DNA from: DATIJJ01 sp039936115 | GTDB lineage: Bacteria > Pseudomonadota > Gammaproteobacteria > DSM-16500 | Length of the DNA: 19,456 bases | Assembly: GCA_039936115.1 (NCBI GenBank) | Contig: JBDTIZ010000026.1 | Coordinates: 1 to 19,456, forward strand | Direction: 5' to 3' | Shown here: piece by piece, positions 8,401 through 16,830 of the stretch | Layout: each line of letters opens with the position of its first letter | Position numbering within the stretch: position 1 is the first letter of the stretch | The notes under the pieces: generated by a model | Databases searched by the model: none | What the model saw: the letters and a program-made list of their open reading frames with translations, nothing else | Told to the model about the DNA's origin: nothing | Translations under genes and position numbers: made by a program

Positions 8401-9474
8401 ATGTCAGGCAATAGCATCGGAAAATTATTTACCGTTACTACCTTTGGCGAAAGCCATGGACCCGCCTTAGGTTGCATTATTGATGGCTGCCCCCCAGGAC
8501 TTGAATTATCTATTGCTGACATTCAAATAGAATTAGATAAGCGACGTCCAGGCACATCACAATTTACTTCACAACGGCGAGAACCTGATGCTGTGGCTAT
8601 TTTATCCGGTGTGTTTTCTGGAAAAACAACTGGCACCCCGATTGGTTTATTAGTCGAAAATAAAGAACAACGCGCAAGTGATTATTCAGAATTAAAAAAT
8701 ACATTTCGTCCCGGTCACGCAGATTTCACTTATCAAAAAAAATATGGCTTACGCGATTATTTTGGCGGAGGTCGTGCATCAGCGCGAGAAACAGTCATGC
8801 GAGTCGCTGCAGGTGCAGTTGCAAAAAAATATTTGCGTGAAAATTATGGAATCCATATTCAAGGTTATCTTGCTCAAATGGGCACAATTAAATTGGATAT
8901 GATAGATAAAACCGCCATCGACAAGAATCCTTTTTTCTGTGCTGATCCTAGCAAAATCATTGAACTTGAAAATCTTATTACTGAACTACGCAGACAAGGC
9001 GATTCAATCGGTGCGCGAATTAATTTAATTGCTGAAAATGTACCTGTCGGTTTAGGCGAACCGATTTTTGATCGCTTGGATGCGGATTTAGCACATGCGT
9101 TGATGAGTATACCTGCTGTGAAAGGAGTTGAAATTGGCGCAGGGTTTTTAAGCGTTTCACAAAAAGGTTCTGAACATCGTGATGAAATGACACCCTCTGG
9201 ATTTTTATCTAATCATGCCGGTGGTGTGCTCGGCGGAATTTCCTCAGGACAAATCATTACGGCAAGTATTGCGTTAAAACCCACATCAAGTATTACAAAG
9301 CCTGCGAAGACAGTTGACATCGAGAATCAGTCTGCTTCACTATCAGTCACAGGACGACATGATCCTTGCGTAGGAATTCGAGCGACGCCCATCGCTGAGG
9401 CGATGATTGCAATTGTGTTAATGGATCATGTCTTGAGAGATCGAGGTCAGAATTTTCTTAACCGAGAGTCATGA
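8401..9474 (+). CDS. aroC: Chorismate synthase
   Basis: This enzyme converts 5-enolpyruvylshikimate-3-phosphate to chorismate, the last shikimate-pathway step, using reduced FMN. The 357-residue length is standard. Signatures seen are GESHG (16-20), RRPGTSQFTSQRREPD (48-63), GHADFTYQKKYG (105-116, with His106), GGGRASARET (122-131) and, near the C-terminus, GGVLGGISSGQ. The ribosome-binding site is weak (TGGGG upstream), consistent with translation following prmB 21 bp earlier. The gene is intact, so the organism probably keeps aromatic biosynthesis, or at least its last step. Confidence 0.97.
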   Translation: MSGNSIGKLFTVTTFGESHGPALGCIIDGCPPGLELSIADIQIELDKRRPGTSQFTSQRREPDAVAILSGVFSGKTTGTPIGLLVENKEQRASDYSELKNTFRPGHADFTYQKKYGLRDYFGGGRASARETVMRVAAGAVAKKYLRENYGIHIQGYLAQMGTIKLDMIDKTAIDKNPFFCADPSKIIELENLITELRRQGDSIGARINLIAENVPVGLGEPIFDRLDADLAHALMSIPAVKGVEIGAGFLSVSQKGSEHRDEMTPSGFLSNHAGGVLGGISSGQIITASIALKPTSSITKPAKTVDIENQSASLSVTGRHDPCVGIRATPIAEAMIAIVLMDHVLRDRGQNFLNRES

Positions 9475-9490
9475 GAAAAAGGAGTTAAAC

Positions 9491-9949
9491 TTGTCGAGCT
9501 CACAAACAAAATTTTTCAAACCACCATCCCCAGCTGAAGCAAAAAAAAATGAACTGATACTTATAATCGAACTGATACGTCAATGCAGAGTTATGCTTTT
9601 TTCATATCGGTTAAATGAGGCAATTCATGATAAAGAAGAATTACTCGCAAATAATTCAGTCAGACCATTATCTGATTCTGACCTCGAAGAATTATTTCTA
9701 CCGCTACGAGAAAAAATTACTGAGCTCAAAGAAAAAATTCAAATTAAATTAAAATTCCCCTTCAATCTATCAAAAACAGCTGAAGATTTAGCTTTAGAGG
9801 AGAACTATTACTTTAGCCAACTCAAACAGCTTGTTAGCACAGATGAATATGAAGCTTTTTACACTGGAATTACTACTTGCACAGATGCGCATAATCCGGA
9901 ATATAAATTCTCACCCATTAATAAAAAAATAATACATAAATTACCTTAA
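9491..9949 (+). CDS. Small hypothetical protein, TTG start
   Basis: I do not recognise this 152-residue protein. It starts at TTG, supported by a strong AAAAAGGAG six bases upstream and only 16 bp after aroC, so it is probably co-transcribed with it. The next in-frame ATG (residue 34) lacks such a site. It is soluble, Lys- and Glu-rich, with no signal peptide or membrane span. Residues 21-50 and 63-85 look helical and may form short coiled coils (LEELFLPLREKITELKEKIQIKLK). A tyrosine- and cysteine-containing C-terminal part follows. Its position before a phosphatase-like gene hints at an accessory or effector role, but nothing in the sequence proves it. Confidence 0.7.
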   Translation: MSSSQTKFFKPPSPAEAKKNELILIIELIRQCRVMLFSYRLNEAIHDKEELLANNSVRPLSDSDLEELFLPLREKITELKEKIQIKLKFPFNLSKTAEDLALEENYYFSQLKQLVSTDEYEAFYTGITTCTDAHNPEYKFSPINKKIIHKLP

Positions 9950-10056
9950 CATAATCTTAAGAAATGCCTGATTAAATAGTGAAATATTTTTTAATCGATA
10001 ACCTATTGTTTTATATAAGTATTACTTTAAACGCGCCCACAAAAATTCTATCCGTC

Positions 10057-10065
10057 TGCTAAAAT
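10057..10065 (+). promoter_or_regulatory. Candidate extended -10 for the phosphatase gene
   Basis: TGCTAAAAT fits an extended -10 (TGnTATAAT) with one mismatch and lies about 50 bases before the ATG at 10114. No good -35 is seen at the matching distance, which an extended -10 may tolerate. The 164-bp gap 9950-10113 is AT-rich and holds nothing else I can name. AGGTGA five bases before the ATG is the likely ribosome-binding site. Confidence 0.35.
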
Positions 10066-10113
10066 GAATAAAGTGACATAATTTATTTCAACTACCACAA
10101 GACAGGTGAACTC

Positions 10114-11691
10114 ATGTTTCATAAACACAAACTAGATCTAGGCGATACTTCTAAAACACTGTCGAGCAAAGATGAAAGTCCGTTTGTGCTATTATTCAAA
10201 AAAGTAAGAGGAAAAAAACCGCATCCGACAACGCACTATTGTTACTGGCGCTTTAAAGATTCAGCTGCAATTCAGGATCCTAAGTTCCCTCATTATCCTG
10301 TCACTACTATTCAATACAAAGCTAACAAACAAGAACAACGTGAAGCGAAACAACATTATTTACATGAAGGTCCTAATCAAGTACTTAAACACAGCAATCA
10401 TGCTTCAGCTTTTTTCAAAGAAGTGTTGATCAACCCGACTGCCAATGTGTCAGCCGTGCTAGTTTTAGGTAAGGCGACGGACGGTAGAGACAACAAACGC
10501 ACAGTAAAAGGATTCCTCGATTATTTTACACCTGAGAGCATAGATAAGGAGACGCTTGAACAAATTGAAAAAGAACTCAACATTAAAATTAGTAGAAAAA
10601 AAGTTGCAGGTGATGATGGTGTTGAACATTTTGAAATAACTATTTCTCCCGGTGTAGCAGCAAGCCCTAAATCACTCAAGGAACCAAAAGTTATTAATGT
10701 TTATCAACTACCTATTTTTGAAGATTTTGGTACGCTAATACAAATTAAAGTACCGCTTATCCAAAAATTACTTAAAATACACTTAAGCGAAGGTAATCTT
10801 TCAATTCATTGCAGCGCAGGATTAGGTCGTACAGGTGCAATAGAACTTGCTTATGTTTTATTTGATAATTATGAAAAATTTTATGGTAAGAATGGCGAGC
10901 CTGACTTTAAAGCAATTCATAACACATTAGAAGAGCTCAGAATACTTCGACCCAGTTTAGTTCAAGAGGATGGTCAATATGAAATGGCAATTGCATTAGG
11001 AATGAAATTGCATCTTGCGGATGCTGCCAATAAAGGTGGGCCGGAATTCACGCAACAGATATCGGATGAAATTGATGTTCGATTTCGTGAAGCAGCAAGA
11101 AGCTACAATAAGAAAATGATGGAAATTAAAGAAGAAAAAACGTCTGATGGTCTAATTCAGGATATCGATAAAATTCTTGGCGAGCAAGATCTGCAAACCG
11201 TACTTACAGATTATCTTACAAATAAGAAGCCAGCCGGAACAGGAGGAGTCGGCATATCAAAAAGAGAACCCGAACCCGGTGACTCGGCTTTCAAAGCTAG
11301 AGATAGAAGAAGAAGAAAAACTGACGCTGTTAAGGTGCTTATTCAGTCACTCCACACTCTACAAGAAAGGAGTAAGAGCAATGAAATTGATAGCTCTGAA
11401 TATCTTGTAGAAGTTGTAAATGCAATTCAAGCCGCTAAAAATAAGATTGATAATGTTTCCGAACCAACAAACTTTAGCAAAACCAAAAGTTTTTTTAAAA
11501 AAATTGGCGGAAAGCCAGGGAGTAGCTTACAAACCGTTATAAACACTACATTAGATAATCTAGAGAAACAATTTGCTCTACAATTAGGGATAATTCAATC
11601 CAATAAAGAGATATATAAACTCGTGAACCTGACCCCTAGCAATGAAGAAAAGGTAACTACGAGTCAATATGCTAAACCCCATCATAGCTGA
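10114..11691 (+). CDS. Eukaryotic-like protein tyrosine phosphatase, putative effector
   Basis: This 525-residue protein carries the tyrosine-phosphatase active-site loop HCSAGLGRTG at 232-241, with nucleophile Cys233 and phosphate-binding Arg239. Upstream, LPIFEDFG (199-206) sits where the WPD loop is expected; Asp204 may be the general acid, although the Trp-Pro is not kept. Downstream, RPSLVQEDGQYEMAI (279-293) matches the Q-loop of classical phosphatases, with Gln284 and Gln288. The phosphatase domain covers roughly residues 75-300. The region from 310 on is polar and helical, with a basic cluster RDRRRRK (396-402), and matches nothing I know. There is no signal peptide or membrane span. 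Candidate type IV secretion substrates in the Legionellales look like this, but secretion is inference. The gene stands alone and is convergent with bolA. A dual-specificity or inositol phosphatase is possible. Confidence 0.8.
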   Translation: MFHKHKLDLGDTSKTLSSKDESPFVLLFKKVRGKKPHPTTHYCYWRFKDSAAIQDPKFPHYPVTTIQYKANKQEQREAKQHYLHEGPNQVLKHSNHASAFFKEVLINPTANVSAVLVLGKATDGRDNKRTVKGFLDYFTPESIDKETLEQIEKELNIKISRKKVAGDDGVEHFEITISPGVAASPKSLKEPKVINVYQLPIFEDFGTLIQIKVPLIQKLLKIHLSEGNLSIHCSAGLGRTGAIELAYVLFDNYEKFYGKNGEPDFKAIHNTLEELRILRPSLVQEDGQYEMAIALGMKLHLADAANKGGPEFTQQISDEIDVRFREAARSYNKKMMEIKEEKTSDGLIQDIDKILGEQDLQTVLTDYLTNKKPAGTGGVGISKREPEPGDSAFKARDRRRRKTDAVKVLIQSLHTLQERSKSNEIDSSEYLVEVVNAIQAAKNKIDNVSEPTNFSKTKSFFKKIGGKPGSSLQTVINTTLDNLEKQFALQLGIIQSNKEIYKLVNLTPSNEEKVTTSQYAKPHHS

Positions 11692-11703
11692 TGAGATCCG
11701 TGT

Positions 11704-11967
11704 TTAATCAATTTTTTTAATTGATAAAGCATGTATTTCATGTGGAATCAAATCATGAAACAATTGATAAATTTCACGATGCGTCTCAACACGTGACTTA
11801 CCCTGAAAACACCTAGCCGCAATAATCACCGTATAATGCCCTGCCCCGCCTTGACTGCCCGCGTGACCTTTATGTTTTTCACTGTCATCAATCACGCTTA
11901 ATTGCGTTGGCGAAAAACATTTTTGCAAACGCTCTTCAATTAAGTTGCGACGTTCTTCTGGATTCAT
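11704..11967 (-). CDS. bolA: BolA-family protein
   Basis: This 87-residue protein matches the BolA/IbaG fold. It contains VIDDSEKHKGHAG, then GGAGHYTVIIAARCFQGKSRVETHREIYQLF, then HEIHALSIKK. The VxDxSxxHxGH start and the conserved His in the HAL motif are typical. BolA proteins bind monothiol glutaredoxin with a shared [2Fe-2S] cluster and act in iron-sulfur handling and stress morphology. The ATG follows the yciB stop after a single base, so translation is probably coupled. It is shorter than E. coli BolA (about 105) but complete for the family. The helix after the THREIYQ motif favours BolA proper over IbaG, but not strongly. Confidence 0.88.
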   Translation of the reverse strand: MNPEERRNLIEERLQKCFSPTQLSVIDDSEKHKGHAGSQGGAGHYTVIIAARCFQGKSRVETHREIYQLFHDLIPHEIHALSIKKID

Positions 11968-11968
11968 G

Positions 11969-12517
11969 TCATTTCACTTCATTTAAATAACGCGATAAAC
12001 AAAGCGCTTGTAAAACACTAAATATGACCAGCAATCCAAATATGCCATAAAATTTAAAATTGACCCACACATCTGTGCTGAAGTGATAAGCAATGTAAAG
12101 ATTCGTTGTGCCCAATAAAATAAAAAATACTGCCCATGCGATATTCATTTTTTTCCAAACACGATCAGGGAGTTTTTGATTTGATTCCATGGCTTTTTCC
12201 ATCATCCGTTGGATTAAAGGTTTTTTGCCGATCAGATGACTTAATAGAAACACCAAGCCGAATATCCAGAATATAACGGTTGGTTTCCATTTTACAAAAA
12301 GTGGATTATGGAAATAAAGTGTGAGGCCACCGAAAACAACAAAGACACCTAGCGTTACTAGTTGCTTCGTATCTAATTTTTTTTTCCAGACTGTAGTAAT
12401 AACAACCTGTAGTGCAGTCGCTACAATACCAACGACTGTGGCAACGTAAATGCCGTAAAATTTGAACGCGAAAAAGAACAATAAAATGGGGATAAAATCG
12501 TAAAACATATTTAACAT
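11969..12517 (-). CDS. yciB: Inner-membrane protein YciB (septation protein A family)
   Basis: The 182-residue inner-membrane protein has about five hydrophobic spans. Family markers seen are the start MLNMFYDFIPILLFF, IYVATVVGIVATALQV, the NPLFVKWKPTVIFW motif (71-84), and NIAWAVFFILLGTTNLYIAY. YciB is linked to envelope integrity and cell elongation/division in enterobacteria. I place the start at 12517 because GAAGG lies about 10 bases upstream and length and N-terminus then match the family (179 in E. coli). A start at 12571 would add 18 unconserved residues within repeat DNA. bolA follows after 1 bp. Confidence 0.92.
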   Translation of the reverse strand: MLNMFYDFIPILLFFFAFKFYGIYVATVVGIVATALQVVITTVWKKKLDTKQLVTLGVFVVFGGLTLYFHNPLFVKWKPTVIFWIFGLVFLLSHLIGKKPLIQRMMEKAMESNQKLPDRVWKKMNIAWAVFFILLGTTNLYIAYHFSTDVWVNFKFYGIFGLLVIFSVLQALCLSRYLNEVK

Positions 12518-12537
12518 AGTTTCTTTGCCTTCTTTTT

Positions 12538-12560
12538 GGGATGAATGTATGTATTCGCCC
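12538..12560. repeat. Small palindrome related to the 1-111 repeat
   Basis: The sequence GGGATGAATG-TATG-TATTCGCCC is an imperfect palindrome with ATTCGCCC as its right arm. It resembles the GGGGCGAACCTATGTGTTCGCCC palindrome at about 16-38, so both probably belong to one dispersed family. It lies in the leader just upstream of the yciB ribosome-binding site, where it could affect translation. That effect is speculation. Confidence 0.45.
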
Positions 12561-12580
12561 TGTAGTTTCAAATTCTGACA

Positions 12581-12646
12581 CCCTCCTCTCCCCAGCCCTC
12601 TCCTCCCACAAAGAGCATTGGAGGAGAGGGTTGGGTGAGGAGAGGG
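12581..12646. repeat. REP-like long hairpin (CCCTCTCC type)
   Basis: The left arm 12581-12606 and right arm 12620-12646 are imperfect reverse complements, with an inner 11-bp perfect stem (CCCTCTCCTCC / GGAGGAGAGGG) around a 13-base loop. The arms are GC-rich in an AT-rich genome. The element lies between the end of the RND gene and the yciB start. There is no T-run, so a classical intrinsic terminator is not shown. It may slow transcription or protect the upstream mRNA end, as REP elements can. Similar CCCTCTCC palindromes occur widely in bacterial genomes (from memory). Confidence 0.75.
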
Positions 12647-12669
12647 ATTTTCTATATCATTTTACTGAA

Positions 12670-15600
12670 TTAAAATTCAGTTCTCAATTCACCAGACACA
12701 TTTGTAACACGCTTAAATCTCGCCAAATAGCTATAAGCAACAGGCACCACGATCAACGAAAAAAATGTTCCAAACAACAACCCGCCCACGATAACCCAAC
12801 CTAATTGATGGCGCGTCTCAGCACCAGGTCCCGTAGAAAATGCCAAAGGCAATGCGCCTAAAACCATCGCCGCTGTCGTCATTAATATTGGACGTAAACG
12901 CAGTTTAGCAGCATCAATCACAGCATTCTCTATCGATTTGCCCAGTATCCGTTGTTGATTAGCAAATTCTGTTATTAAAATCCCATGCTTTGCAATCAAT
13001 CCAATTAACGTCACTAAAGCAATATCACTGTAAATATTTAAACTGCCACCCGTGAGTTTTAACGTCAATAAAGCACCAATTAATGCAAATGGAACTGTCA
13101 GCAAAATAATAAATGGATCAATGAAACTTTCAAACTGTGCAACCAAAACCAAATAAATAAAAATCAACGCCAATAAAAACGTCGTGTTCATTTTACCGTT
13201 AGAATCAAGATAAGTTTGCGCTTCGCCCTCAAACGCGTATTTTGCATTATCTGGCAAAATTTCTTTAGTGATTTTTTGCATTGCTTGAACTGCATCAGCA
13301 ATCGTAAAACCTGGCGCCAAACCTGCATGCAGCGTATCAGCGCGTAAACGATCAAAGTGCGGCAGCATTTCGGGATTAGTCGTTTCTGAGATAGAAACAA
13401 GATCCGACAACGGCACCATTTTGTTGCCAGCATTACGCACATAAAGAGATGAAATAATATTCGGATTAGATAAAGCAGCCTGATTCATCTGTACAATAAT
13501 ATCATACAAATTTCCATCATATTCAAAATGCCCTGTTTTGCGTCCCGCTAATAAAATCGAAATAGTGCTGGTAATATCTTGCATAGAAACTTGCATATCC
13601 GCAGCTTTTTCACGATTAATACTCACTTCAAATTGTGAGCCATCCCATTTCAAACTACTGTCGACATGCAAAAATCCAGGATATTTTTGTGCTGCTTGAA
13701 TAAGTTGCTGCATGACTGCATGTAATTTTTTGTAATCCATCGTCGACATCACTCGCATCGATAGCGAAGACCCTTCATTATCTGAAAACCACATAAGCGG
13801 TGACATGGCAGGTGCAGCATTCACTTGCACACCAGCAATATGATCCACGTCAGCATTGATGGCTTGCACAATCTCGATTTCACTGCGTTTGCGTTTATCA
13901 CGCGGGACTAAATTAATAAATTGCATGCCTTTCGAGGGCGACCAAAAACCTGCTTGTGAAACATAAGACGCGACTTCAGGAATTTTTTTATAAATCTCTT
14001 CTAACTGACGAATATAGGAATCTGTATAAGCAAAACTCGCATCGCGCGGCGCAGAAATATAAGTATCCACTTCATTCATATCTTCCATCGGCGCCAACTC
14101 CGAAGGCAGCGTACGATAAATAAAATATCCACCTAACGCAATCACACTTAAAATGCCGAGTATCATTAGCTTTCGTGACAAGAGTTTCATTAAAAGAGAC
14201 TGATAATATGCTTGAAGCGCAGCGAAACGAATTTGTAACCATTGCCCATACTCACTGCGGCTATCATTTTTCACTAAAAATCGTGCTGACATCATCGGTG
14301 ACAACGTGAGCGCAACTGCACCTGAAATTAATACCGCACCCGCCAATGTAATGGCAAATTCCCAAAACACCGCACCCAGCATGCCTGATGTAAAAGCAAT
14401 AGGTGCATAAACGGCAGCAAGCGTAATCGTCATTGCAATAATAGGAAAAACAATTTCTCGACTGCCTTTGATTGCAGCTTGAAAAGGTTGCATCCCTGAT
14501 TCCACGTAACGCGAAATATTTTCCAACATCACAATCGCATCATCTACCACCAAACCAATCGCTAACACAAATGCCATTAACGTAATCGTATTAATACTTA
14601 TGTTTAATGCATACATCACAGCAAATGTTCCAATCAAACAAACAGGAATAGTAATAATAGGAATAATTGCCGCACGCCAACTCGCCAAAAATAAAAAAAT
14701 CACAATCAACACCAATACAATTGCTTCAAATAACGATTCATAGACATGACTAATCGATGCTTTAATAAAAGTTGCTTGATCAAAAGCAACATTCGCTTGC
14801 ATGCCCTGTGGTAATGTTTTAGCAATTTGTTTAAATTGTTTATCAACACTATTGGCAACATCTAATGGATTAGCTGTAGATTGTGGAATAATCGCTAATG
14901 CAACAGCCGGTTGCCCATTCATTCTAAACGTTGTATCAGTATTAGCAGCATCCACGATAGCTTGGCCAATATCTTTTAAGCGAACGAGTTGGTTTTGATT
15001 ATCTCGAATAATTAAATCATTAAATTCTGTCACCGTTTTAAGTGTTTCATTCGTAACGACACTATAAAAACGTGTTGCGCCACGAATTTTGCCGCTAGGC
15101 ACTTGAATATTTTGCTGAACTAATGCGTTGTTAACATCATCTACTGTCACATTCGATGCGGCCATTTTCATCGGATCAAGCCAAATACGCATGGCGGATT
15201 CTCTCTCGCCATAAGTTGAAACTGTTGCAACACCATCCACTGTTTGAAAACGCGGTAAAATAAATTGTTTTACATAATCACTGACTTCTTGTTCCGTGCG
15301 ATGCGAATCTGAAAATGCGAGAAACATAATAGGCGTAGAATTGGGATCGGCTTTTTCAATTTGAGGTGTTTTTGCATCAACAGGCAAAACACCTGTGATA
15401 TGTTGTAAAGCACTACGAACATCTTCAACAGCAGCATTAATATTGCGACCAATTCTAAATTGAATATTGATAAAACTTGCGTCTTGTTTACTATTCGATG
15501 ACAAGGTTTCAATGCCATCGACGCCCGCCAGTGCACCTTCAATAGGTGTAGTCACTTGCGTTTCAATCAAGCTCGCGCTTGCACCAGGATATTGAGTATA

Positions 15601-15741
15601 AATCGCAACAATCGGCGGTGTAATGTTGGGCACCCAGCGCAACGCTAAATGCGAATAACTCATGATCCCAATTATCGTTAAAACCAAGCTAGTAACAATA
15701 GTAAAAGCGGGGCGACGAATAAAAAATTCTGTAAAGCTCAT
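12670..15741 (-). CDS. RND-family efflux transporter (HAE1 type)
   Basis: This 1023-residue inner-membrane pump is of the AcrB/MexF/MdtB class, exporting drugs or other amphiphiles by proton antiport. It has the RND plan: an N-terminal span (13-30), a first large periplasmic part (31-335), spans from 338 to 490, a second periplasmic part (about 545-850) and spans to 1008. Proton-relay residues are present: Asp400-Asp401 in IGLVVDDAIVMLENI and Lys918 in GLIAKHGILITEFANQ. The ending GPGAETRHQLGWVIVGGLLFGT is typical. The ribosome-binding site AAGGTG overlaps the stop of the membrane-fusion gene (9-bp gap). The substrate cannot be predicted. No outer-membrane channel gene is nearby, so a TolC encoded elsewhere is expected. 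Confidence 0.94.
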   Translation of the reverse strand: MSFTEFFIRRPAFTIVTSLVLTIIGIMSYSHLALRWVPNITPPIVAIYTQYPGASASLIETQVTTPIEGALAGVDGIETLSSNSKQDASFINIQFRIGRNINAAVEDVRSALQHITGVLPVDAKTPQIEKADPNSTPIMFLAFSDSHRTEQEVSDYVKQFILPRFQTVDGVATVSTYGERESAMRIWLDPMKMAASNVTVDDVNNALVQQNIQVPSGKIRGATRFYSVVTNETLKTVTEFNDLIIRDNQNQLVRLKDIGQAIVDAANTDTTFRMNGQPAVALAIIPQSTANPLDVANSVDKQFKQIAKTLPQGMQANVAFDQATFIKASISHVYESLFEAIVLVLIVIFLFLASWRAAIIPIITIPVCLIGTFAVMYALNISINTITLMAFVLAIGLVVDDAIVMLENISRYVESGMQPFQAAIKGSREIVFPIIAMTITLAAVYAPIAFTSGMLGAVFWEFAITLAGAVLISGAVALTLSPMMSARFLVKNDSRSEYGQWLQIRFAALQAYYQSLLMKLLSRKLMILGILSVIALGGYFIYRTLPSELAPMEDMNEVDTYISAPRDASFAYTDSYIRQLEEIYKKIPEVASYVSQAGFWSPSKGMQFINLVPRDKRKRSEIEIVQAINADVDHIAGVQVNAAPAMSPLMWFSDNEGSSLSMRVMSTMDYKKLHAVMQQLIQAAQKYPGFLHVDSSLKWDGSQFEVSINREKAADMQVSMQDITSTISILLAGRKTGHFEYDGNLYDIIVQMNQAALSNPNIISSLYVRNAGNKMVPLSDLVSISETTNPEMLPHFDRLRADTLHAGLAPGFTIADAVQAMQKITKEILPDNAKYAFEGEAQTYLDSNGKMNTTFLLALIFIYLVLVAQFESFIDPFIILLTVPFALIGALLTLKLTGGSLNIYSDIALVTLIGLIAKHGILITEFANQQRILGKSIENAVIDAAKLRLRPILMTTAAMVLGALPLAFSTGPGAETRHQLGWVIVGGLLFGTFFSLIVVPVAYSYLARFKRVTNVSGELRTEF

Positions 15742-15750
15742 AAGAACACC

Positions 15751-16821
15751 TTAGGCTTTATTGCCTGATTGATTGATCTGAACAGGTATTCCATCTTTTA
15801 ATTTTTGTTGTCCGTTGACCACAACGGTATCGCCTAACGACAGGCCAGAAATAATTTCCACCGTGTTTTGGACGCGTTGACCTAATAGCACTTTAACTGC
15901 AGTCGCTTTATTATCAACAATTTTATAAATTTGTTGCCCGTCTATCGTTGGCACTAAACTGGCTGCAGGCACTAACAATGCGTTATTTTCAGCGCCCAAC
16001 TCTTGCAATACATTAACGAACAAACCAGACGTCAATTCATGCTTATCATTGGCAACTTCTGCATACAATGCAATTGTTCTATCGCTGTTGTTAATAGTCG
16101 GAGAAATAAATGCAACGTTGCCTGTAAACTCCCTGCCAGGAAATGTGCTGCTAGTAATTTTAATTTTCTGGCCAATTTTTAATTGCGGCAAATATTTTTC
16201 TGATACTGAATATTCAACATGTAAATGCTGTATGTCAGTCAATGAAACCAGACTTTGTGTTGCCGTCACATAATCACCGGGACTTACATTAATTTTTCCA
16301 ATCACTCCATCAAAAGGTGCCACGAGTAACATTTTATTGACATCCACCTGACTCTGTTCGAGCACCGCTTTTTTAGTAGCTAGATCAGCAAGTGCTTGAT
16401 CAATGGCTTGCTGTGAAATCGCACCCAGTTTACCAAGCAACACTTTACGTTTGTAATCCGTTTCGCTATAAAGCAAATTTGCTTTATCCGATTGGAGTTT
16501 GGCTTTAAAAGTTGCGTCGTCTAATTGAATCAATGGCGTGCCGCGTTTGACAGATACACCGCCATCTTCAAAAAAAATCTTACTGATGTGACCAGGAATT
16601 TCTGGTGTGATTTGAATATTTTTTGCAGCTACTAACGTTCCAATGGCTTGTGCTTCAATCGCAATACTGCCTTGTTTCACCTTATCCGCATCGACCATGA
16701 CAGCACTTTGCGTTGCCGGCAAATTATTCGCGTGATGATGAATGATAAAACGACCCAGAATCAAAGCCGTAATCAAAATCAAGGCAAGAGTTTTTTTTCG
16801 CGATTTTAAGATATGAATCAT
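15751..16821 (-). CDS. RND efflux membrane fusion (periplasmic adaptor) protein
   Basis: The 356-residue HlyD/AcrA-type adaptor links the RND pump to an outer-membrane channel. Residues 11-28 form an uncleaved N-terminal anchor or signal; no lipobox cysteine is seen. Then come a lipoyl-like half (AAKNIQITPEIPGHISKIFFEDGGVSVKRG, about 64-93), a helical hairpin (about 100-165, SETDYKRKVLLGKLGAISQQAID), the second lipoyl half (LVAPFDGVIGKINVSPGDYV), a beta-barrel (about 200-270) and a membrane-proximal domain ending GLSLGDTVVVNGQQKLKDG. AGGTAA precedes the ATG. It lies 9 bp after hslO and 9 bp before the transporter, so the three are probably one transcript. Confidence 0.93.
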   Translation of the reverse strand: MIHILKSRKKTLALILITALILGRFIIHHHANNLPATQSAVMVDADKVKQGSIAIEAQAIGTLVAAKNIQITPEIPGHISKIFFEDGGVSVKRGTPLIQLDDATFKAKLQSDKANLLYSETDYKRKVLLGKLGAISQQAIDQALADLATKKAVLEQSQVDVNKMLLVAPFDGVIGKINVSPGDYVTATQSLVSLTDIQHLHVEYSVSEKYLPQLKIGQKIKITSSTFPGREFTGNVAFISPTINNSDRTIALYAEVANDKHELTSGLFVNVLQELGAENNALLVPAASLVPTIDGQQIYKIVDNKATAVKVLLGQRVQNTVEIISGLSLGDTVVVNGQQKLKDGIPVQINQSGNKA

Positions 16822-16830
16822 TATAATTAC

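Noticed and set aside
11707..11725. ATCAATT / AATTGAT inverted repeat between the convergent phosphatase and bolA genes
   Set aside because: The stem is 7 bp and nearly all AT and lies inside the bolA 3' coding end; too weak to call a terminator.
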